Source: Vitellaria paradoxa (lineage: Eukaryota; Streptophyta; Magnoliopsida; Ericales; Sapotaceae). Taken from it: a DNA stretch of 64,000 nt. A program made the position numbers and the translations under genes. The notes beneath the pieces were generated by a model that made no database searches, was not told the origin of the DNA, and worked only from the letters and a program-made list of their open reading frames with translations. The stretch is from NCBI GenBank assembly GCA_019916065.1, contig CM034242.1, positions 8,810,879 through 8,874,878 of the forward strand, written 5' to 3'. Of the stretch, positions 23,193 through 36,500 are shown piece by piece (position 1 is the stretch's first letter; every line of letters begins with the position of its first letter).

Positions 23193-26100
23193 CTAAACAT
23201 CAGCAAAGTACTTCTCTTCGGCATCTTGACTAGCTTCCCGAAGCCAGTGGTCGTCCAAAGTCTCATCCTCATCAATTTTTGAGTAATCTAAATGCTGATG
23301 GTCTTCCCCTGACATAAATTTTTGTTGCATGATGTGGGTAAACTGGTCCATTTGATCTTGCATCTCCTCTGCAGACAAATCTGCACCCTCCATATCCCCC
23401 ATAGTGGTGGATTGCGCATTTCTGAAGGCATCGTGATTATCTGACATCATCTAAATAAGTGGGGGGGGGGGGGGAACAAGATTAGAGGATGTCAGGAATG
23501 ACAATAGGTTGCCATTGGAATTCTGAATTCTGCGTCTGTAAAAGATATATTGACCACATGAGAAGATAAATGTATAGAATATCTCATCATCCATATGACA
23601 GGTGAAAATCTCCGCGAAAGCCAATTGCATATGCAGCAGAGATGCTATTATTTTTAGGTGGCATACATGATCGTAGACAGTACTATGCTCCTGGATACAG
23701 GTGCAAAAAATTGTGACTGTAATGGCACCCTCACCCAGGCCTGAGATCTTGGGTTATTGATTTGTAAGGACAAACTGCTGCCATTCTCATTTCAGGGTGA
23801 AAGATAAATTATTTGAATAAATTATCGTATATTTAGCATTGGAACTGCAACAATTTAGCATTTGAATGAAGCATAGAATTTTTGTATGAGAAGTGTGGTG
23901 ATCAGATTTGCTGCAAAACACTGCCTGCCTATTAAGCAAGAAGGCAGTGGGTCTTCATTTCAGGAATGTTGGTAAACACTGTAGGTCTGCATCACCTCTT
24001 CCAACCATATGTCTATACCACCTTGAAACTTCTGCAGAAAGTTCCGAATCCTTTGCCATGATTTTTGTTTTTTTTTTTGGTGGCCAAAGGTGGGGGGGGG
24101 GGGGGAGAACAAAAAGTCTTTTATGTAGTGTAATGACTCACATCCCACATTTTTTGTCCATTTTGCACTTGGTTAGGTGCAATGACAGGAGTTCCAAGTT
24201 TTCTATCCTGGTGCAACATTCACCCAAGCAAGCTTAACTATAGAGTTTCAGTAGAATTCAGTACCCGCACAGTTTGAAGACATGTTATACTATAAATATG
24301 ATGAATTATACATATATGATACTTCACTCAACTTCACCCATGCGATGTAAGACAGGAATGCTTCACTGCACTTCGACAGTAGTTTGCAGAGTTTCTGGTT
24401 AAACCACCCACATCACCAACAGTCCATCACATGTCCCCCTTTTGGGACCAACGCTCCCATGTGAACTCACATTTCCAGCCAGGTATTAACTCTAATACCA
24501 TTTAACGACCCACATTCTCATAATATAATATCATCTGCTTTGGGCTGGGTTAGGTGCAAGGGGAGGACTTCCCTAATGGGGTCACCCGTCTTGATACTAC
24601 TCGCACCCAACGACGCTTAGTCACGAAGTTCTAATAAAAACTAGTGCCTGCACAATTTTGAAATGTATTGTATTATGAAGATGTCAAATTATACATATAC
24701 GGTACTTCACTCAACTCTAACCATATGATGTGGAATAAGAGTACTTCACCACGCCTCAACACTAATTTGTCCAGTCTCATATTAACCCACCCATATCATT
24801 GCCAATCCATCACATTTATATAATGAAGCCTCCCTAACTTTGGGCTACATTCACTCAATGAAATCACTCACCTAGGGAACCAAAGAGAAGCAGAAGAAAG
24901 ATAGAAAAAGAAAGGGAAAAAAATACATGACCAAAAAAAAAAAAATTTGAGGAAAAAAGGCAGCAGGACCTTATCATTCAGCTTCATCTCTATTGCTATC
25001 TACAACTATCTTATTCAATCCCCCCCTTCCCTGCAGGACCTTAACATCCAGCTTCCTCTCTATTGCTATCTACAACTTTCAATCCCCCTTCCCTCTCCAA
25101 TCAGTAGTGTCCCACTGTACCGCCCACGAAAATGAAGGTTAAGGATGTCAAGTTTTCTCAGAAGTAAAAATGAAGGATAACCACAATTCTCTCTTCTTAT
25201 GCATGTTAGCATTAAATATCTGTGCTATGATGGCCTCAATTTTGACCAAGTATTCTGTAAACCATAGGACAAAAACATTTGAGTCTAAGACCCTAGTGCT
25301 GTTGGGGAGAACGTATTAGGGAGCATAACAACATATTAGTGCACACTAGCCATGCCTTCTCATGGTATCACGAAAAAGTTCTTGGATCGGCTGACTTTCT
25401 TGCTAGAAGGGGTTGACACTAAATGAGTATTTCAGTAGATCGCATATGCAATTTCTATAGCTTCTGCTTCCCTTCGCTAATTTTCCTCTAGAGTTCCTTT
25501 CAAGAATTCTCTCTCCTCATTTACAAGAACTTTCTCTGATTGTGGTATCCTATATTGTTTCTCCGTTTGTTCCAATGTGAAATTTTTTCAGAAAAACATG
25601 AGAACATATATAATGTTTCTTTTCAAAATGGGGCAAAAAGGAAAAATTTTTGGTCTTGGCAAGAACTCCATGTTAGTGATTCATTAATAGCTAAAGGATC
25701 TGACATGAATTCACGCTTAAAAAGCCATAATTACTTGTGATTACTAAAATCTTGCATAAGTACATGGTAGATATATTTCGCATTGAGGTGATTCACAAAA
25801 CAATAACTCTTAAATATTGTTTTTTAATGCACAATAAAAAAAAAAAAAAGGCCTTTAAGATCTAGGCTGGAATGATTGAAGGGTGATGAAGGCTTTAACA
25901 GGAAATCAGAAATTTTGTTATATGCTAGCTTTGTTATGAATTACTCAGAAATCCAATAACCAATGGAGGATACAGTAACGCAAGACCATAAATCAACTCA
26001 TTTATCCACGCAGTATGAGCTCCATCAATTATGATAAATCAAGAACCTTAATCAAAAAGCAATGCAGCTTCTGCAATCATTAACTCAATAAGAAGAAATA

Positions 26101-27471
26101 TTATAATAGACCGTCCATCTTCCGCTTCTTACAAGTCAATGAACGTTAGAGAAGTGCAGGAAGCTTTTCAACAGGGATCTGTCACAGTGAATTTCACAGT
26201 ACAAACCATCATGCCTTGAAGTGCAAATTCCTCAGCTACTTTAAATAATAAATGCCTATATTAAATCTTAATGACCTATGAATTTCAACTTCCGGAGGCT
26301 CTAGTCAGAAATTCACAATTTAAACCAACACAAAAACTACAAAATACCTTTCTGATCTGCATGTTTATATTCTAAGGAAGTTTCTTAAAGAGCAGAAGAA
26401 TTTCAAATACTGCTGTTATTTCAGACCATTAAGGAAACACTATAGGTACAATGTTTTCATATTACCAAGAACCCCCCCCCCCCCCCCCCAAAAAAAAATC
26501 TAAATTAAGAAGCTAAGGGCCAACTACCCATGCTCAGTTCTCAGCAGAGGCAATAATCCATCACCTAACAAAAGAAACCAATTTATGTAGAACTTATAAA
26601 AATATCAACAAATAGAAAACAACAATGATCATGCAAGCAGAGATGTCAGGTTTTCACCCAAAAAAGCAAAAATACCTCTGAAGGATGAGAAGTCCCATTG
26701 GCTGCACCACCTTCTTCTTCGTCATCTTCTTCCTCCTCCTCCTCCTCTTGCCGTTCACTCTCATTCCCAACCCAATCCCTCTGAGCCACGCCCAACCTCT
26801 GCTGCTCCCCTCTAATCTTCTCCACCAACATCGCCTCCTCAGACCGCCTCATCAGCGTCTCCGACCACCGCTCCCCGGGCCTCGCCATGCTCCTCCCGGT
26901 CGGGTCCTGAAACTTCCCCACATACTCATGGTGCAAGTACGGCTCCCTCTCCCTCATAGCATCCTCTGAAAAGTACTGCCCGCCCCTTATCAGCTTATCC
27001 ATATACGCCCGCCTCCGGTTCTTGATCTTAGCCGACCTAGACCTTAATTCCTCCGTCGTGGGACTTATTAAGCTTCGAAGATTATTCAAATGCCAGTTGA
27101 TTTCGTAATCGCCCTTCAAAACATCGAATTCGTCCAGCTCCTCAACAGTCAATTGCGCTCCGTACCGCTCTGAATTCAGAAATCTCCCAAACAATGACGT
27201 TCCGATTGAATAGATAAATATATGTACATGTAGGTACAGATAGGTGTATATATATATATATACGGATAGAGAGAGAGAGAGTACCTAAGAAGATGACGAC
27301 GTCACGGGAGAGGAGGTCGAGGAGGAGGGACTTGCGGTGGGAGGGGGTAGAGACGGAGGACTGAAGAGCGCGAGGAAAATACAGGTTTTCGAGGCTTGAG
27401 AGTCTCTCTGATATGGCTTCCATGGTTTCGGTGCCCAGAGCTCTCGTCTTCGAAATAGTCTCCTCCGCCAT
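23193..27471 (-). CDS. CCDC97: CCDC97-like protein
   Basis: Exons, in transcript order: 27471-27285, 27169-26676, 23450-23193. Joined, they give 312 aa ending at 23193. The product matches the CCDC97 (DUF2052) family. An N-terminal helical part (MEAISERLSSLENLYFPRAL) is followed by the signature FDVLKGDYEINWHLNNLR, then NRRRAYMDKLIRGGQYFSE and a charged region. A Glu/Asp run occupies residues about 203-217, and the C-terminus has LDYSKIDEDETLDDHWLR. The human homologue is reported to associate with the SF3b part of the U2 snRNP, so a nuclear splicing-related role is likely, though unproven in plants. Intron 2 (3.2 kb) carries a Cassandra element and three long G/C homopolymers. One of these (C14 in the transcript) lies 9-22 nt before the exon 3 acceptor. 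A G-box CACGTG lies at 27580-27585, upstream of the start. Confidence 0.9.
24129..24814 (-). mobile_element. Cassandra TRIM retrotransposon with 5S-like LTRs
   Basis: Two direct repeats (24129-24431 and 24501-24814) of about 305 bp flank a 69-bp interior. On the minus strand, the base next to the right repeat starts TGGTATTAGAG, a near match to the initiator-methionine tRNA primer-binding site. Both repeats contain sequence like plant 5S rRNA; in the right repeat this is at about 24550-24640, with AAGCGT, GAGTAGTA, GGGTGACC and GGGAAGTCCT in 5S order. LTR size, minimal interior and 5S content define Cassandra. No protein is encoded. It lies in the sense orientation in CCDC97 intron 2. The LTRs differ by many substitutions, so the insertion is old. 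Confidence 0.85.
24550..24640 (-). ncRNA. 5S rRNA-like sequence inside the Cassandra LTR
   Basis: The minus strand reads through the 5S internal promoter region and 3' half in order (AGAACTTCG, AAGCGTCGTTGGGTGCGAGTAG, GGGTGACC, GGGAAGTCCTC, TTGCACC). Several changes from functional 5S make it a retrotransposon component, not an rRNA gene. Confidence 0.7.
24964..25100. repeat. Two-copy 70-bp tandem duplication in CCDC97 intron 2
   Basis: CAGGACCTTA then CTCTATTGCTATCTACAACT recurs after about 70 bp, each copy ending in a C-rich run and TTCCCT. The two copies differ by short indels. Confidence 0.75.
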
Positions 27472-29201
27472 CTCACTCTCTCTCTATCTCTGCTTCCACC
27501 GAACTCTGGAAAGAGCACCGCCTGTCCGCCTAGTCGGTCTGGTTCTCATCTTTCGCATTTTGTTAGAGCAAGTGGTAATCACGTGAGCCTCGTAAAGAAG
27601 GATGCAGAGGACTGTTTGGTTAAAAATAGAAAAGAGCTTTTGGCAATTGAGCTAGTCACATCTCCAGGCCCGTTGGAAACCGTGGTACTAGGAGTATTTA
27701 GTTGATAAAATTAATTAAAATTTATCAATTTTTTATATTTTTTTAACCAAATTCTATCATATATCATTTTTAAATTAAATTTTTATATTTTTATTATACA
27801 TTTTTGTCAATCAAATACTTCGAGTAGCTTTACAAAAAAACCTTAAGCTATATTTGGTTCGGTGGGAAAAAAAGGAGAGAAAGAATAAAGAAAAAAAATA
27901 AAAATAAAATTGACTTCTTATTTGGTTGTTGAATTTCAAAAGAAAAAAAAAAGAAGAAAGGACAAAATTATATATATTTAAAAAAATTCAAACCCATTTT
28001 CCCTATCACTCTCTCTCCTTTTCTTTTTATTTTTTTATTTCTCATAGTTAAATCCTAATAAAATTGTAATTTTTTTTAGCTGCAAAACTAAGTGAGTAAT
28101 TTTATTTAGGGAATGTTCGATTAGTAAAAATTATGCCAAAAAGTATAGTAAAAGTAAAAAAAAAATTGATATGAATAAATATGTGCTAAAATTTAGTTAC
28201 AAGAAAGTACAAAAAAATGGGTAAAAATTAATAAATTTTGATTAATTTTGACCTACCAAACACCTCTTAATAAAAAGGTAAATTGGAGTATAAAAATCTA
28301 TTTGTAAAATGTAAATAAACCCACCCATGATAAATAGTAATGGTAAAATAAGTAAACCTAGAACTCAAATTTGTACTTTGGGCATATTAGGGCTTCTACA
28401 AGTTTGTGCAAAATACCATTTCTTCTTCTTATGCTTCCCCCTTCAATGAGCTTGAAATGAGGTGGTGGAAATATCACCTTCTGATTCAAAATTCATAAAG
28501 AATGCAGAGTCTATGACAAATGAATTTATAAATTCTACTTTAGGTAGGAACTGGAAGCCTTTCAAAAAGATTAGATAATTGATGCAAATGGAAATAGCTG
28601 CAGGAAAGCTTAAAGGAGAATGCAAAATACACAACACTTGAAAAAAAAAAATGTCAAAATGTATCTCCAGGAAAATACATGAACCTGCCATCCCATTCAA
28701 CATATAAGCTGGGAATCTGAAAAAAATCCAACTAATGATTCATAAAGCAAAGGATGTTCACAATTACCACCTCATCATTCTTATGTAATTCAAACCATAC
28801 ACAAGAAAATTCAGTTTCAGTAACTGAAAATAATTTATTAATACTCCTTGTAGATATATCCTTCAATATATATATATATATATATATATATCTGCTTTCT
28901 TTCAATAATGAGTTCAATGAACTTACACTTCTTGAACTCTATCTCAGGAAAAAAAAATTAAAAAATAAACAAAATTGAGAAAGCAGAGGTCTTATCATAT
29001 TCAATCAATTGGCAGCATCTTATTTTATCTTAAGAAGTTACAACAAAGTTACAATAATTTCAATAAAATCCAAGTAAATCTCTTAAGGACCCCCCCCCAA
29101 ACAAAAAAAATAAAAAAATAAATAAAAATAAAACCAAAATTGTCTCTCTCTGACTTTCATGATTATATTGTATAAGTTGCAGAATTTCTTTTCTACGAGT
29201 G
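27472..29201. other. Intergenic region between CCDC97 start and DXO1 end
   Basis: This holds the CCDC97 upstream region (G-box at 27580-27585), AT-rich DNA, a MITE-like block at 28108-28268 ending ACCAAACACCTC, a TA run near 28868-28892, and the DXO1 3' UTR from about 29201 downward. No other gene is seen. Confidence 0.5.
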
Positions 29202-30348
29202 TTATAACTGCTCAACGTGGTTAGTAATTGCATCGGGGCAGGAATGTGCTTGTAGAAGCTCTAGACGGTTGAAAGGTGGAGCAAACTGCAATATGTAGTC
29301 TTGATCTGATGCCCAAGAAAATAAATGGAAACACAATGATTATCTGCAAACATAAATGCTGTGTTTGATTGCTGCCGTAAAAGGAAAGCACGAAAATCTG
29401 AATCTTACAACATAGTTGAGAGGAGCTGTTGCAAGATTCAGAATTTTCTGGCATTTTCCATTTTCTCAGCAACCAAACAAGGCAAAGAGGAAAAGGAAAC
29501 ATTTGAGGGCTATTATCTCACCATCTTTGACTGTCCCGTAGAGCCAGCATAACACCTCATCAGCAAATGCCAGGCACACACCTCCCTGCCAAGCACCAAC
29601 CAATTCTGTTAGTACATGACAAATACAAAGCACAGTGAATTAATATCATACCATGATCATTAAATATATATATATTGTATGACAATGGGAACCTACAATC
29701 ATTACCCTCCGGGTATACACTGGGTAAACATGTCGGACCCACGCAAATAGCTCACAAACCACACAGATGGCATAAATCTACAGTAAATCCGTGTGTAAGC
29801 TCACCCCCAAGGAGAAGCCTCTTCGGATTGAACTCAAGTCAAGAGCTCTCCTAAGGAAAACTTGAGTTCAAACTTGAGTTCTGGCCAGCTGAACTAGTAA
29901 GCTAATCCCCAATCATCAAATATTATGGCAATCAAAATGAACCATGCTCCGTTTTCAGTTTTGGGCAATTGCTGCTAGGGGTTATGACATAATAACATGG
30001 CATAAAGATGCGTGCGACCATAGAAGGTTAACCAACATATCAAGAAACAGGATAATTCATAAGATGGATATGCAGCCCAAATGGTACACTATTCTACCTT
30101 GGTTACAAGATGGACATGTAATGTGGCTTAAAAGTTATTATATTATTCATTTATTTTATATTGAATTTTTGTACAATGTAGATGGTACCTTTTAATTTTT
30201 CATTGCTGCATACTTAGAGCTTTTTGAATTTATTTTCATTTTGTGCGTGGGGATTGTGTGAATCAGCCATGCCATCAACAAAAGCAGTCACATGGTTGTG
30301 ACTCGTGACACGATTTCTAAAGTGACATGGCAATGGACAAGAGAATGC

Positions 30349-30427
<79 letters not shown>

Positions 30428-33400
30428 GGCATGCATTTATAATTTCTTCCTCCTCTCCCTCTTGTCCTAATCTTTCAGGTTATTCCTTCTTGTGGCGACA
30501 GATAGTCTACAAACTTCACGGTAAGGCTTATTGCATACTCCTTGGTTTGAGAAAGACTTCTTGAAGCATTAATCAGTAAAATCCAAAATCCTATTATTCT
30601 CATCTTACTATCTTCTGCATAGTTTCTCTAACCCTCTCCTTTCATCTTAATTCTTTTCTTCCCCCCATAAATGCTTGTTTCCTCTTATTCCTCTAATATT
30701 GTTATTCACTAAAAGACTGAAAGTGATGGCTATTTGACACTATCTTAATCTTAGGGTACAGTATAGCTTTTCTAGGTGAGCCATCTTTATTTATTGCCTA
30801 AACTGGAGTGGATTTTTACTTGTCTCCAAAAATCTTTATGCATGTTGGTTAACTGTTAGTTTTTCTTTCCAAATTTTTGATTTAATGAGATAATTGATTG
30901 TTAACTTTAATCATCCAGATAAAATACTCAATGCATGTGCAACCAAGGCCTATCCTCAACATGAACAGTAAGTGCTGCACCAAAGTCAATATAATGGAGG
31001 TGCACTCAAGATCACGAAGCTGGGAGGGACAAACACAAGTTTTGATCATAATGCATGTACATGTTGCAATAAAGAAAATGTACCTGCCAATAATTCTTCA
31101 TTTTTACTCTGTGTGTGATATCTTTGGTTCTCAGTCTCTCCGTGCGAACAAGTCGACCTGCATCATCCCTGCATGCAGGCAAGATACCATAACATATACA
31201 AACAAATTTGGAAAAGAACCATTGATGACAAGCATCACATCAAAGAAAACGCACGTGAATTTGAGATAGGGAAAAAGAACAAGAGGGAGGGAATAACAAA
31301 CAAGTTACCTAAATCCAATGACAATATAAGGCACGCCAGCTAAAAATGATTGGATCTGCAATAAACAGACCAAAAATATCAACCTTCGTAACAAAGCAGT
31401 TAAAACAAATCCACTGATGAAATTGTTTATAAAAAAACTTATCACACAAATAATTTTGACGGAAGAGTCAAGTTAAAAATGGAACGTTAAAATGTATATA
31501 TTTAGGAGAAACAATGCCAGAAAGTTGCCTAATTATTTTGAAAAGGGAAAAGTAGATCCATCGATAATTCTACAACAAGATACAGAAGGCATCACAAAAA
31601 CTTAACTGGACACCAAATGCACCAACAAGAAATGTGCATATACTCTAGCCAAATCAATACAATAATATCCTCAGTTCAAAAAATTAAACCTCACAGAGTA
31701 ATGGCATAGGAATTATACAATCTTTCAACTTCTTGAAGTTGATACTTAATTGCAAGTGCGAATTATTTTTAATATTTTTTGCAAGTTTTATGATACCAAT
31801 TACTAGATTCTTGTCTTTACAGCAAGGTCTTGTTGCTGTTTTTGTACTATGGAAGCATCCCCTTGATGCATTTTTAATATATTTTTTCTTTTTAAAAAAA
31901 TTTATCTTTTTTAATAAAGAAAAGTAGGGACTAACAGGTTAGGGTAGGTACCCAAATACTGCTCGCAGTACAAACTGCTGCAGAAATGAAATGTACAAAT
32001 GAGAATTGAAAGTGATATATCATGTGTGCATGCGCAAACACATTCAAATGTCAAATGTATAATTAATAGTTGTTTGTAGTCAATTCTCCAACATAAGGCA
32101 CCGTACGCACCATACCTCGTACTGGACTAAGGGATACCAAGCCTCCTGCATCCTCCAATTGAATCTCCCTCGGCCATGATTAAGGAACCTCCACATTTTT
32201 ATCACTGTTTGACGTATCCACACTTAATCACCATATTTTAGGCTCAAAGAAAGTCCTGAGGACCTCCAACTCCTCCAAAGGAACCTTCCACACACTCCTT
32301 AGGGACTCATGGCTCTTCCCTATGTGCGGGATCACCAGACCAACGGTTTTGTGGCTATAATTAGGAATCTTTCAATGCCTGCCCAATCAATCTAAAGAAC
32401 ATCTACATCATCATTACAGTTTGATATCTCCACATTTATCCTCCTCCATCAACCTTCTAAGATATGACAACATCACTACAACTCTTTACCATAGCCATAG
32501 CCTCTCTCTCTCTCTCCAAACTGCGTAACTCTCACTCCACATGCCTTTAGTGACTCCCAACATTGACAAACAGCCAATTGGGCCTCAACCATCCACATCC
32601 ATCAGTCAAACACAATGAACAAATTATAATTTTGAAAAGAAAAAATTTGAAATTAAATAATAGGATAAAAACAATGTGCATTTATATTTATTAATTCCTT
32701 GTCCCTTAAATTTTTCAATTTTAGAAATTTAAGGCCTAAAATTTCTAATTTATTCATAAACAATTTTTTCTAAATAAACATAAATAAAAGATAAATGCAT
32801 TTTAAATATAAAAGTGAATAAATAGTTATTTTTCATGTTCATGTATAGAAATATATATTTATTTGTAAAATGGTCCTAACTTAACCTGTCTTGATAATTT
32901 TAAAGATTAACGAATTTCTTTGTCGTGGCATATCCATTTCTGTTCTTAGGCACACACCACCACAGCACTTCACCATAGCCATATCTCTCTCCCTCCAGAA
33001 TGTCTACTTCTCACCCTGCTTGTTTCCGAGCCCCCTCCATTGACAATGCTCAGAGTTATTCCCCAACGGTCAGCCCCAACTATCCACAATAGTTACACCA
33101 CCAAAAAATTATCATGGCTATCATTTTAGATAGAGATGCACCAAACATGTTGTAAATGTGGTATGCTGCTAAGTTCAATCATTTAGAACTTTGAAACAAT
33201 CTTTATTCCAAGAGCACTGCACATAACATCAGCCACATAATGGGGATAACTGAATACAATATATTTAAAAGAAAATAGAGTAAATTAACCCTCTGGATAA
33301 CCAAAACTTATCAATGGTGAAAATGTGCGGTAACTTTGCAAGGTTAATTACTGAAAGGTACATGCTGCGTAAACTCCCTCTCTCTCTCAAACTCAGAGAA

Positions 33401-33526
33401 CTCGGTAAATTTATTTTAGTTAACAATTGTTTAAGTTTAATAAATGATTCGTAATAGTAAGTAGATAACAACAAGGTTTGCAGCCAATGATTGCTAATGA
33501 CAAAGAAATTCCAAATATCACCAACC

Positions 33527-33576
<50 letters not shown>

Positions 33577-36500
33577 CATAGTTAAAGTATAGGCAGAAAA
33601 ACGTACCCAGAATTTGAGCAATTTCTCCCTCTCATATCTTTCCTCTGTATGATATTCCAACTGTGGATTATAGAAGAAAAATGAAAGGAAGTCAAGTAAT
33701 TAACAAACTAGAGATAAAGAAGAAAAATGAATCACAGTAGGCACGTTGCCAACCTCTCGACTTGTCTTTAATTCCACATAAAACCTCCTTCCATCATCAG
33801 TTGAATCACAGCAATCCATTTCAGCACCCATCAAAATACGATGAGCTCCTAATTTGGTTTTAATTACAGAACAAAATTCAACATTGGCATCAACATCGTG
33901 AATCCCTTCTCCATCAGCTCTTCTAGGATCTTCTGTGGCAAGGCTCTCAAAACAGTATCCCCAGTAGCATCTAATTCAACAAACACAATTGAAAGCCACC
34001 AAGAAGGATGCAATCAAGATGAACTCAACCCATCGTAATCAAGCAAAGCACTATCCACTTATCCCTAAAAATTTAGAAATGTTGAGGAGTCTCAAAATAA
34101 TATTTCATTAATTAGAAATATATATAGAAATATAACTGTTCAACAAATAGTGTTGATCAACAACAATAAAACACTGTACAAATTTTTCCACCCATCTTCC
34201 TCTCAAGCTCTCCTTCTAACTAAAAAGTGATAGAGCATTTATTCCACAACCTTTAAAACACAAATTGAATACAAACCTTTTAAAGACAACAGTTATACCC
34301 CCCTTTTTTACATTATTTGAAAAGAAAAAATTTCTCTATAAATCTTGAAATCCTTTCAAATGATGCAGACAGAAAAAACTATACTTTTCATGCCATAACA
34401 CTATTAACAGATATAATTTAAATAAAACTTTTTTTTTCCATACTTGCAAAAACTATACTTCTAATGCCAGTGTGCATATTTGTATATTTGTAAAATTCCA
34501 ATTTCTTCTTAACATCTGCAACTATACAGCCTTGTGTTTCTCAAATACAGGCACACATTTGGTCAAATACCTCCGGCGATCCAGCTCACTTTGTGGCCTT
34601 TCTGGTAGTTTATGCACATCAAGATAGACAACCCCATTCCTTTTATGCACCCCCATTTCCCAAGGTTCATGCCTGATATAAGTAGTAGCCAATATCTACA
34701 GATGAACAGGAGAAATTCCATTACTTGTAGTTCACAGACCCATAAAACTGATAGATTGGATTCTTAAACCATTGGTTTGGCTGATTACGCAAGCAAAATA
34801 AAATATTAAACTAGTCTGCAATATCCTTGACAAAAGAAAGGTAAGAGAATTATTTAAGAGCGTTTAGCAGCTCAAATAGATAATTCCCTTTAAAATAAAA
34901 TTATTTGTCAACTTCCTGATCAATTTTGCACCTTATTTTAGTTGAAGAGATAATAATTCCACCTTATAATACTAACAACATATAGAAACCAGGTATCACC
35001 ATTTAAAAGATTGGCAGTTACCTTATTGAGGTTGTTGCGATATGTCTGCCAATGATAACAAAGGGAGAGGGAGAAAAAAAAAAGTTAGAAAAAGACCAAC
35101 CTAAATGCAACATTGAAAAATACATTTAGACACATGGTGCCAGAAATATAGCAAAACTCTTACCACAAAATGAATATTTTGAAGCGGGATATTTTTATTT
35201 CTTATGCAAGCAAGAAGATCGCCAAAACCCTGGGAGCCCAAATCTGAAATAGAGACAAAAGCACAGAAGTTATTACATAAATCAGTCTTCAAAACAAATT
35301 TGAATAAATGAGGCTCTAACAGTGCATATTTGCCGATCATGCATAGTTTAGCTGTCGTTGTATGGCATACCTTTCTTCTCAATAAAAGAATCAAAACCTT
35401 CATTCAGGTCAGTTCCAACATCTTCAGTAATAAGACGCTTGAAAAGCCTCTAAAATGTAAAATGTAGAGTGACATATTGAGCTAACCATCAGTAAGACAC
35501 TACAATTTATTAGAAAAACTTATGGAGATAATAAAATGAGAAAAATACAAAGAATATCAAAAGATAATGTATTCTGGAGGCTCACCAGGTTGCGGTCATC
35601 AAAGTAGACGTCTCCACCTTCTACCCGACTGTAGCAAGCAAGTTCGCATGGCTATCGCATCACATAATCCACACAAATTGGGAAAAACACACCAGAATAA
35701 GTACTCAAAGGGAAAAAGGGGCACATTTAAAAATAACCATCAGGCACCCTAAAAGGATTTGTGGCTATGCATGTGTATTTGTCATATCAGAGCATTTTAC
35801 TCGCACCAAATAGCAGATCAATAGGCCAAAAAGCTCAAAACATGATCCTGCCAAAAAACTAGTCATTCACTCTACAAACTTTTAAAACCCATTTTCCTTT
35901 CGTTCTATTCCCTCGTATCTTCAAAAGAGAAAAAATGGCATACTATGGACAGCGATATTGTTAATTCACATAAAATTAGCAGAAGACCTGAGTGGGATCT
36001 GTACAAAGGAAATATATAAAGCTAGTTTTATCATATTAAAAATTAAAGCTAGTTTCGAGACATTACCAGTGCATCATTGGTTCACAAGTCATGATAATAC
36101 TTGACAGTTCAGACATTAAAAAGAGTCAAAAGAGAAAAATTGTACCTCTTGAATGGTTATGCATTTCCGTGCTAGTGTTTCTTCACTCTTTGAAAGCTTC
36201 AATTCAGAAACAAAACGTTCATCATTACGGCTATTATAAAACTTTGAACCATAACCATAGTTCTGCCTTTGAGGATACGATCCAGGTCGGGGAAGGAGAC
36301 CAGAACCTCTATCATTTTGCCAACGACCACGTCCAAAACCCCCTCTACCAAGGCTATTAGCATTCCGTGTGGCAGGCAAAACTATAAAACAAATTTTTAC
36401 AAGACAAAAGATATAAGAAATGCAGAAAGCTCCAAACATGCACCGATCAAAAAAAAAAAAAATGTACACAGAGAGAGAGAAAGCAATGGCATAAATAGTA

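Noticed and set aside
24550..24640. Functional 5S rRNA gene
   Set aside because: It is diverged, repeated in both LTRs, and flanked by a primer-binding site, so it belongs to Cassandra.
26685..26969. 94-codon plus-strand frame opposite CCDC97 exon 2
   Set aside because: It is the antisense of a real exon; its Pro/Leu/His richness mirrors the Glu/Arg-rich coding strand.
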